Source of the DNA: JAKPAM01 sp047601745 | GTDB taxonomy: Bacteria > Pseudomonadota > Gammaproteobacteria > Burkholderiales > Burkholderiaceae_E | Length of the DNA: 64,000 nucleotides | Reading direction: 5' to 3' | NCBI GenBank assembly: GCA_047601745.1 | Contig: JASGIS010000001.1 | Span: 6,014,001-6,078,000 of the forward strand | The notes under the pieces: generated by a model | What the model was told of the DNA's origin: nothing | The model's database searches: none | Seen by the model: the letters and a program-made list of their open reading frames with translations, nothing else | Part shown: in pieces, positions 58,063-64,000 of the stretch | Numbering within the stretch: position 1 is the first letter of the stretch | Layout: the number at the start of each line of letters is the position of its first letter | Made by a program: the position numbers and the translations under genes

Positions 58063-61019
58063 CGCCGCGATTTCCGATCACCGGGGCGGCCGGTCGCGAG
58101 CGGCCGGCGGCGACGCCGCTCGGTCCGCGAACGGGCGCCCCTGGCCGACGGCAGATCATGGTCCGCGGCGAACGCCACCGCCTGCTGCAGATCGGCGGCG
58201 ATCGCCGCGCGCGCGGACTCGTCGTCGCCGCTGGACCCGCGATCGTCATCGGTCGCGCGCACGGGGTCGGTGCGTAAGGGATCAGCGGGGCTGGACCGCG
58301 AGATGGCGTCGGTCGCCGGGGCGGTGCGGTCTGGGCGGTCTGGGCGGTCCATGCGATCCGTGCGGTCGCCGCGATCAGTTCGGCCGGTGCGGTCGGTGCG
58401 ACCGGCACGGCCGGTGCGGCCGGTGCGGCCGGCATGGTCATCGCCGCCGTCCCCCGCCGCCTTTTCGAGTGCCTCCACCATCCTGGCGATCCGCTGCGCG
58501 AGCGTCTCGCTCGACAGCTTCTCGCGAAACCGCTCGACCATCAGCGAGAAGCCGAACGGCGTCGCGCGGCGCAGCGCGGCCAGCGCCAGCCGCTGTCCGG
58601 CCATCCGCCGCAGGCTGGCGTCGAGCCGCGCGATCGACAGCTCCTGCGCCAGCAGTTCTTCGCGCGCCTGCCGCAGCAGCCGGTTGTCGGGATCGAACTT
58701 GCGGAACACCTCCCAGTACAGCGCCGACGAGGCCTGCACCTGGCGGGCGCTGCGCGGCTCGCCGGGATAACTCTGAGCGATCAGCCCGGCGATGCGTGCG
58801 ATCTCGCGGAACCGGCGTTGCGCCATCTCGCCGGCGTTCAGGCTGGCCAGCACGTCGGCCAGCAGCTTCGCGTCGCCGTCGGCCGGCGCCAGCAGCGCCG
58901 GCAACCGCGCGGCCCAATCCGGGTCGTGCGCCGACAGCAACTCGAACCCGTAGTCGTTGACCGCGATCGAGAACGTCGCCGGGTCATCCCTCGCCGCGCG
59001 CCAGGCCAGCAGGCTGGCCAGGCCCAGGTGCACGTTGCGGCCGGCGAACGGGTACAGGAACAGGTGATGGCCCTCGCGCGAGCGCAGCGTCTCGGCCACC
59101 AGCACGGTCGGCGTCGGCAGCGTCGACCAGCGCCGCTGCAACGCGAGCAGCGGCCGGACATGGCGCAGCTCCGGGCTGTCGAAACGCCCCGCATCGGCCT
59201 GCGCGAACTGGATCAGCATCTCGTCGGCCAGCGTCGACGACAGCGGCATGCGACCGCCGTTCCAGCGCGGCACCGCGGCGCGCTTGCCTTGCGCGCGGCG
59301 CACGTAGGCCGTCATCTCGTGCGTGCGGACCAGTTCGAGCAGCCGGCCGCCGAACACGAACGCATCGCCGGGCCGCAGCCGGGCGATGAACTGTTCCTCG
59401 ACACTACCCAGCCGCGCGCCGCCGACGAACTGCACGGACATGCTGGCATCGCTGACGATCGTGCCGATGTTGGCGCGATGCCGCCGCGCGAGGCGGGCAT
59501 CGGGCACCCGCCACGAGCCGGTCTCGTCGGGAACCACGCGCCGGTAGTCGGGGTAAGCGACCAGCGACGGACCGCCGCGGTGCACGAAGTCGAGCGCCCA
59601 GGCCCAGGCCTGCGGCGACAGATCGGCATAAGCGTCGGTATCGCGGACCTCGTCGTACAACGCGTCCGGCTCGAAACCGCCGCCGAGCGCGACGGTCACC
59701 AGGTGCTGGACCAGCACGTCCACCGATCCGCGCGGCGGTTCGCGCGCCTCGATCCGGCCGTCGGCCAGCGCGTGGCGGGCCGCCGCGCCCTCGACGATCT
59801 CCAGGCTGTGCGTCGGCACCAGCGTGATCCGGGCCGTGCGTCCCGGCGCGTGGCCCGATCGGCCCGCGCGCTGCAGCAGCCGCGCGACGCCCTTGGCCGA
59901 ACCGATCTGCAGCACGCGCTCGACCGGCAGGAAATCGACACCCAGGTCCAGGCTCGACGTGCAGACGACCGCCTTCAGCCGCCCTTCCTTGAGCCCCGCC
60001 TCGACCCAGTCCCGCTGCTGGCGGTCCAGCGAGCCGTGATGCAGCGCGATCACGCCCGCCCAGTCCGGCCGCCGCGTCAGCAGCGCCTGGTACCAGATCT
60101 CGGCCTGCGAACGCGTATTGGTGAACACCAGCGTCGTCGCGCACGCGTCGATCTGCTCGACGACCTGCGGCAGCATCGTCAATCCCAGATGGCCGGCCCA
60201 CGGAAAGCGCTCGATGCGTTCGGGCAGCAGCGTGTCGATCCGCAGTGCCTTGCCGGCCGCGCCACGGACCAGCTCGCCCTGCGCCGCCCGCGCGGGCCCG
60301 AGCAGCACGCGCATCGCCTCGTCGAGGTTGCCGAGCGTCGCCGACAGCCCCCAGACCGCCAACGCCGGTTGCCAGCGCCGCAGGCGTGCCAGCGCGAGCT
60401 GCAACTGCACGCCGCGCTTGTTGCCGAGCAGTTCGTGCCATTCGTCGGCGACCACCAGTCGCACGTGACGCAGCGCCGCCCGCGAATCGGCGCGGGCCAG
60501 CAATAGCGACAGGCTCTCCGGCGTCGTCACCAGCACCGTCGGCAGGCGCCGATCCTGCCGGCGGCGCTCGGCCGCATCAGTGTCGCCGGTACGCATGCCG
60601 GCGGTCCAGTGCGGCGCCAGCGCCTGCATCGGCGGACCCAATGCACGCAGCGTGTCGCTGGCCAGCGCGCGCATCGGCGTGACCCACAGCACGGTCAGCG
60701 GCGGCGGCAATGCGGCTCGATCGACGCGGTCGTTGCGGTCGTTGCGGTCGTTGCGGTCGTTGCGGTCGTTGCGGTCGTTGCGGTCGTTGCGGTCGTTGCG
60801 ACCAGTACCCTCGGCACGGCCCGGACGATCGGCGCGGTCCGCACGCTCGCCGAACGCCAGCAGCGCACCGAGCCAGATCGCGTAGGTCTTGCCGGCGCCG
60901 GTGCTCGCGTGCACGAGTCCGCTGCGGCCGTCGGCCAGCGCGCGCCAGACGTGCCGCTGGAACATGAACGGCCGCCAGCCGCGCGCGGCCAGCCAGTCGG
61001 TCGCCGGTCGGACGTTCAT
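58059..61019 (-). CDS. Ligase-associated DEXH-box (Lhr-type) DNA helicase
   Basis: The 986-residue helicase has motif I HASTGAGKTYAIWLG, Ia TPMRALASDTLRAL, II VVADEWHELLGNKRG, III GLSATLGNLDE, then FTNTRSQAEIWYQALL, VVCTSSLDLGVDFLPVERVL and the motif VI loop LLQRAGRSGHAPG. A winged-helix/Lhr core follows. Two insertions are unusual. After motif I there are about eight NDR triplets (RNDRNDRNDRNDR) from 9-bp repeats, and the C-terminus has a long TGR/TDR repeat tail of about 130 residues. It unwinds DNA 3' to 5' in the repair cluster. Both ends overlap neighbours by 4 bases. Confidence 0.94.
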   Translation of the reverse strand: MNVRPATDWLAARGWRPFMFQRHVWRALADGRSGLVHASTGAGKTYAIWLGALLAFGERADRADRPGRAEGTGRNDRNDRNDRNDRNDRNDRNDRNDRVDRAALPPPLTVLWVTPMRALASDTLRALGPPMQALAPHWTAGMRTGDTDAAERRRQDRRLPTVLVTTPESLSLLLARADSRAALRHVRLVVADEWHELLGNKRGVQLQLALARLRRWQPALAVWGLSATLGNLDEAMRVLLGPARAAQGELVRGAAGKALRIDTLLPERIERFPWAGHLGLTMLPQVVEQIDACATTLVFTNTRSQAEIWYQALLTRRPDWAGVIALHHGSLDRQQRDWVEAGLKEGRLKAVVCTSSLDLGVDFLPVERVLQIGSAKGVARLLQRAGRSGHAPGRTARITLVPTHSLEIVEGAAARHALADGRIEAREPPRGSVDVLVQHLVTVALGGGFEPDALYDEVRDTDAYADLSPQAWAWALDFVHRGGPSLVAYPDYRRVVPDETGSWRVPDARLARRHRANIGTIVSDASMSVQFVGGARLGSVEEQFIARLRPGDAFVFGGRLLELVRTHEMTAYVRRAQGKRAAVPRWNGGRMPLSSTLADEMLIQFAQADAGRFDSPELRHVRPLLALQRRWSTLPTPTVLVAETLRSREGHHLFLYPFAGRNVHLGLASLLAWRAARDDPATFSIAVNDYGFELLSAHDPDWAARLPALLAPADGDAKLLADVLASLNAGEMAQRRFREIARIAGLIAQSYPGEPRSARQVQASSALYWEVFRKFDPDNRLLRQAREELLAQELSIARLDASLRRMAGQRLALAALRRATPFGFSLMVERFREKLSSETLAQRIARMVEALEKAAGDGGDDHAGRTGRTGRAGRTDRTGRTDRGDRTDRMDRPDRPDRTAPATDAISRSSPADPLRTDPVRATDDDRGSSGDDESARAAIAADLQQAVAFAADHDLPSARGARSRTERRRRRPLATGRPGDRKSRR
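58310..58437. repeat. Degenerate 9-bp repeats coding the helicase C-terminal tail
   Basis: GCGGTCTGG, GCGGTCGGT and GCGGCCGGT-type 9-mers run in frame and encode Thr/Ala-Gly/Asp-Arg triplets. Confidence 0.85.
60727..60803. repeat. 9-bp tandem repeat (CGTTGCGGT), about eight units
   Basis: At least seven perfect CGTTGCGGT units start at 60731 and encode Asn-Asp-Arg on the minus strand between helicase motifs I and Ia. The near identity of the units suggests recent expansion. Confidence 0.95.
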
Positions 61020-62794
61020 CGCGCGGCCGGCAGCAGCGCGAGCAGATCGGCCAGGGTGTCGGCCTCGTCGACCGGCTTGTCCGACCGCCAGCGCAACATC
61101 CGCGGAAAGCGCACGGCGATGCCGCTCTTGTGCCGCGCGCTGCGCGCGATGTTCTCGAAACCGAGTTCGAACACCAGCGTCGGCTCGACGCTGCGCACCG
61201 GCCCGAAGGTCTCGACCGTGGTCTTGCGGACGATCGCGTCGACACGGGCTATCTCGGCGTCGGTCAGCCCCGAATACGCCTTGGCGAACGGCACCAGCCG
61301 CCGCTGCGGCGTGCCCGGCGGCGCGTCCCACAGCGCGAACGTGTAGTCGGTGTACAGGCTGGCGCGGCGACCGTGGCCGCGCTGCGCGTAGATCAGCACC
61401 GCGTCGATCGACAGCGGATCGATCTTCCATTTCCACCAAAGTCCGACGTCGCGCGTGCGGCCGACGCCATAAGCGCCGTCACGCCGCTTCAGCATCAGGC
61501 CCTCGACGCCGCCGGGCTGGGCGCGGGCGCGCAGCCTCGCGCAGTCGCGCCAGTCGCCGGCTCGAAGCAGCGGGCTGGACCGCAGCGCAGGATCGTCCAG
61601 CGTCCCCAGCAACGCGTCGAGCCGCTCGCGGCGCAGCGACTGCGCGTGCGCGCGCAGATCGACGCCGTCCGCTTCGAGCAGGTCATAAGCGAGCAGCACG
61701 ACCGGCACCTCGCGCAGCAGCCGGGCGCCGAGCGTCTTACGGCCGATGCGCCGCTGCAGCTCGCTGAACGGCTGCACGCCGGGCGGCGGCCCGTCGTCGT
61801 TCGCATCGTTCGCATCGTTCGCATCGTTCGTGTCGCTCGCGTCGCTCGCGTCGCCCGTATCGCCCGTATCGCCCGTATCGCCCGTATCGCCCGTATCGCC
61901 CGTGTCGATCGGCCGATCGCGCCAAACGACGATCTCGCCGTCGAGCACGGTGCCGTCGGGCAGTCGCTGCGCGGCCGTCGTCAGTTCGGGAAAGCGTTCG
62001 GTCACCAGTTCTTCGCCGCGCGACCAGATCGCGACGCGGCCGGCGCGCTTGACGATCTGCGCCCGAATGCCGTCCCACTTCCATTCGATGAGCCAGTCGC
62101 CGACCGGTCCGAGCTCGGCCTCGAGGCGATCGGCATCGAGCTGCAGCGGGTGAGCGAGAAAGAACGGATAAGGCTGCGCACCCTCGGTCGCCGCGCCGGT
62201 CGGCGGCGCGATCAGCGCCAGATAGTCATCGGCCGACGGGCGCGCGCCGATCTGCGTATAGCCGACCAGCCGTTGGGCTACCAGCTTCGGATCGAGGCCG
62301 CCGACCGCAGCCAGCGCCTGCGTGACCTGCAGGCGCGAGACACCGACGCGAAACGCACCGGTCATCAGCTTGAAATACACGAGCCGTTCGGCATCGGCCA
62401 GCGATCGCCACTGCGCCTGCAGACGCTCGGCCTGCTCGGCCGGCGGCAATCCGCGCAGCGGCAGCAGATGACTTTCGAGCCAGGTCGACAACGGCAGTCC
62501 TTCGCCGGCGGACGCTGCCGGCGGCAGCAGCAGCGCGATCGTTTCGGCCAGGTCGCCGACCGCGTCGTAGCTCTCGTCGAACAGCCATTCGGGAAGCCCC
62601 GCCGCCTGCCGCGCCTGCTCGCGCAGCCAACGCGTCGGCACCGCCTGGCGCGGCCGGCCGCCGGCCAGGAAGTAGACGGCCCAGGCGGCGTCGGCCGGAT
62701 CGGCGGCGCGCAGGTAGCGTTGCAGCGCCGTCTGCTTGGCCAGGCTCGACGTACTGGCGTCGAGTTCGCGGTAGAGGTCGGCGAAGGCCTTCAC
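61016..62794 (-). CDS. ATP-dependent DNA ligase
   Basis: A 592-residue ligase of the bacterial LigC/LigB-like repair type. The N-terminal helical domain covers about residues 1-205. The nucleotidyltransferase motif I is IEWKWDGIRAQIVKR (Lys adenylated), III is TVLDGEIVVW, IV VEGLMLKRRDGAYG and V WWKWKIDPLSIDAVLI. The OB-fold ends VEPTLVFELGFENIARS. Between motifs III and IIIa lies an acidic repeat of DTG and DAN triplets (DTGDTGDTGDTGD, DANDANDAND) encoded by 9-bp units. It seals nicks in the pathway of the surrounding genes. Its ends overlap the exonuclease and helicase genes by 4 bases each. Confidence 0.95.
   Translation of the reverse strand: MKAFADLYRELDASTSSLAKQTALQRYLRAADPADAAWAVYFLAGGRPRQAVPTRWLREQARQAAGLPEWLFDESYDAVGDLAETIALLLPPAASAGEGLPLSTWLESHLLPLRGLPPAEQAERLQAQWRSLADAERLVYFKLMTGAFRVGVSRLQVTQALAAVGGLDPKLVAQRLVGYTQIGARPSADDYLALIAPPTGAATEGAQPYPFFLAHPLQLDADRLEAELGPVGDWLIEWKWDGIRAQIVKRAGRVAIWSRGEELVTERFPELTTAAQRLPDGTVLDGEIVVWRDRPIDTGDTGDTGDTGDTGDTGDASDASDTNDANDANDANDDGPPPGVQPFSELQRRIGRKTLGARLLREVPVVLLAYDLLEADGVDLRAHAQSLRRERLDALLGTLDDPALRSSPLLRAGDWRDCARLRARAQPGGVEGLMLKRRDGAYGVGRTRDVGLWWKWKIDPLSIDAVLIYAQRGHGRRASLYTDYTFALWDAPPGTPQRRLVPFAKAYSGLTDAEIARVDAIVRKTTVETFGPVRSVEPTLVFELGFENIARSARHKSGIAVRFPRMLRWRSDKPVDEADTLADLLALLPAAR
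61797..61905. repeat. 9-bp tandem repeats inside the ligase gene
   Basis: GCATCGTTC units followed by GTATCGCCC units repeat in frame about eleven times in total and encode Asp-Ala-Asn and Asp-Thr-Gly triplets. Confidence 0.95.
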
Positions 62795-63981
62795 ACCGCG
62801 CTCCCTTCGCCCGGTTCGCCCGGTTCGCCCGGTTCGCCCGGTTCGCCCGGTTCGCCCGACTCGATCGGCTCGATCGGCTCGATCGGCTCCATCGGCTCGA
62901 TCGACGCGGCGGCCGCGTCGCCGTCGCCACCGTCGTCATCATCGCCGTAGTCGGTCGAGAAACCCTGCGCGGCCACGCCGCGTTCGTTCAGCCAGCGGAC
63001 CATCACGTCGACGTAGCCGTGCGTGACGAACACGCGCGAGGCGCCGGTCGCGGCGATCGCTTCCTGCAGGCCCGGCCAGTCGGCATGGTCGGACATCACG
63101 AAGCCGCGATCGACGCCGCGCCGCCGGCGCGTGCCGCGTAGCTGCATCCAACCGCTGGCGAACGCGTCGGCATGATCGCCGAAGCGGCGCAGCCATGGCG
63201 AGCCCTGCGCCGACGGCGGCGCGAGCACCAGCGCGCGCCGATAGTCGCCTCGCCGCTTCGCGGGGTCGACCCGTTCGCAGCGCGCGAGCCGGACGCCAGC
63301 CGCGCGGTACGCGTCGTTCAGCGCGTCGATCGCACCATGCACGACGATCGGTCCGATCGCGTCGAACTCGTCGGACTCGTCGGCCAACGCATGCAGGATC
63401 CGCTGCGCCTTGCCGAACGCATAGCAATACAGCACCGACGCGCGACCGGCTTCGGCATTGGCACGCCACCAGTCGACGATCTCGCGATGCAGCGATGCCG
63501 GCGATGGCCAGCGGTAGACCGGCAGCCCGAACGTCGACTCGGTGATGAAGGCCTGGCAGCGCACCGGCTCGAACGGCGGACAGGTCCCGTCGGCCTGCGT
63601 CTTGTAGTCGCCGGACGCGACCCAGACCCGCCCCTGGTGTTCGAGCCGGACCTGGGCCGAGCCGAGCACGTGGCCGGCCGGATGCAGCGACACGCGCACG
63701 CCGTGATGCGTGATCGCTTCGCCGTACGGCAGCGTCTGCAGCACGATGTCGGCGCCGAGCCGCCGCCGCAGCACGCCGGCCGAATCCTCGTGGGCCAGGT
63801 AGTGGCGATGGCCGGTGCGCGCATGATCGGCATGCGCATGGGTAATGACCGCGCGATCGACGGGCCGCCACGGATCGATGAAGAAATCCCCCGGCGGACA
63901 GTACAGGCCTTCCGGCCGCACGACGATCAGGTCGCCGTCCGCGTCGCCTGCCGCGGCCGCGCCGCGCGTCGGCCGGGGCAT
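62791..63981 (-). CDS. Ligase-associated DNA damage response exonuclease (metallo-beta-lactamase fold)
   Basis: The 396-residue nuclease has ITHAHADHARTGHRHYLAHE (HxHxDH metal site), SLHPAGHVLGSAQVRLEHQG, VASGDYKTQADGTCPPFEPV and FVMSDHADWPGLQEAI, then VFVTHGYVDVMVRWLNERG, all typical of the SNM1/Pso2-like Exo of the Lhr cluster. After the enzyme core, a tail of about 50 residues consists of EPI and GEP triplets (EPIEPIEPIESGEP) coded by 9-bp repeats. An ATG at 63981 is preferred to the GTG at 63987. It heads the four-gene repair operon. Confidence 0.93.
   Translation of the reverse strand: MPRPTRGAAAAGDADGDLIVVRPEGLYCPPGDFFIDPWRPVDRAVITHAHADHARTGHRHYLAHEDSAGVLRRRLGADIVLQTLPYGEAITHHGVRVSLHPAGHVLGSAQVRLEHQGRVWVASGDYKTQADGTCPPFEPVRCQAFITESTFGLPVYRWPSPASLHREIVDWWRANAEAGRASVLYCYAFGKAQRILHALADESDEFDAIGPIVVHGAIDALNDAYRAAGVRLARCERVDPAKRRGDYRRALVLAPPSAQGSPWLRRFGDHADAFASGWMQLRGTRRRRGVDRGFVMSDHADWPGLQEAIAATGASRVFVTHGYVDVMVRWLNERGVAAQGFSTDYGDDDDGGDGDAAAASIEPMEPIEPIEPIESGEPGEPGEPGEPGEPGEGSAV
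62812..62896. repeat. 9-bp tandem repeats coding the exonuclease tail
   Basis: GCCCGGTTC (about six units) and GATCGGCTC (about four units) follow one another in frame and encode Gly-Glu-Pro and Glu-Pro-Ile on the minus strand. Confidence 0.95.
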
Positions 63982-64000
63982 GCTCACCGGCGCCCTTCGC

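Overview
The window looks like a chromosomal segment of a very GC-rich betaproteobacterium of the order Burkholderiales. Four things point there: two Bug-type tripartite tricarboxylate transporter substrate-binding proteins, a TIGR04438-type small Trp-rich protein, a MetE/MetR pair, and a four-gene DNA-ligase-associated repair cluster. No genus is assigned. Genes are densely packed, and many neighbours overlap by 4 bases (ATGA), which implies translational coupling. Most long antisense reading frames are artefacts of high GC.

Layout. (1) 1-5.0 kb is an accessory junkyard. It holds a partial WYL regulator, two small genes of lower GC (one cut by an in-frame TGA), a WYL remnant, a class III sirtuin whose 3' end was hit by an IS481-family element with visible inverted repeats and a 7-bp target duplication, a Hen1 N-terminal remnant, a decayed copy of part of matB, and a DUF4160/DUF2442 pair with another in-frame TGA. 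(2) 5.0-16.6 kb, minus strand: a malonate operon (malonyl-CoA decarboxylase, Bug protein, malonyl-CoA synthetase), lgt, and a heme uptake operon hmuRSTUV behind a probable Fur box. (3) 16.8-20.9 kb: ilvD, then a hipBA toxin-antitoxin module bounded by two 89-bp copies of the ilvD 3' end, then a Uma2 nuclease. (4) 21.1-24.4 kb: an AraC regulator coupled to a short-chain dehydrogenase, then a flavin monooxygenase. (5) 24.4-27.9 kb: a second toxin island with vapBC-like scraps, a frameshifted hipA-like gene, a hipB-like remnant, and an intact gene that appears to join an AbiEi-like N-terminus to a Fic domain, read from a promoter inside a 24-bp-phased repeat array. (6) 27.9-36.3 kb: prfC, the Trp-rich protein, a cytochrome c, the livHMGF branched-chain amino acid importer and a Fes-like esterase. 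(7) 36.3-45.2 kb: an acyl-CoA ligase, an orphan EmrA-type adaptor, a second Bug protein, a CDP-6-deoxy-glucoseen-reductase-like flavoprotein, an epimerase-like protein and a two-component system. (8) 45.5-53.0 kb: a PAS-containing chemotaxis receptor, metE with divergent metR-queH, tRNA-Thr(CGT) and a DUF1275 protein. (9) 53.0-56.5 kb: a tight five-gene operon (glycosyltransferase, small membrane protein, acyl-CoA dehydrogenase-like, PIG-L deacetylase, methyltransferase) with no pathway I can name. (10) 56.8-64.0 kb: a lipoprotein and the ligase-associated repair operon (exonuclease, ligase, Lhr-type helicase, PdeM phosphoesterase).

How parts work together. MatA and MatB would interconvert malonate, malonyl-CoA and acetyl-CoA, with the Bug protein probably capturing the substrate. 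HmuR brings heme across the outer membrane, HmuTUV across the inner one, and HmuS handles it in the cytoplasm. MetR should control metE across a shared 113-bp promoter region that contains a perfect TGAA-N5-TTCA site.

A theme of the whole window is in-frame tandem repeats (6, 9 or 12 bp) that encode low-complexity peptides in the heme ABC genes, the esterase, the EmrA-like protein and all four repair genes. The best candidates for undescribed biology are the AbiEi-like/Fic fusion with its phased operator array, the ilvD-bounded hipBA module, and the five-gene operon at 53-56.5 kb.
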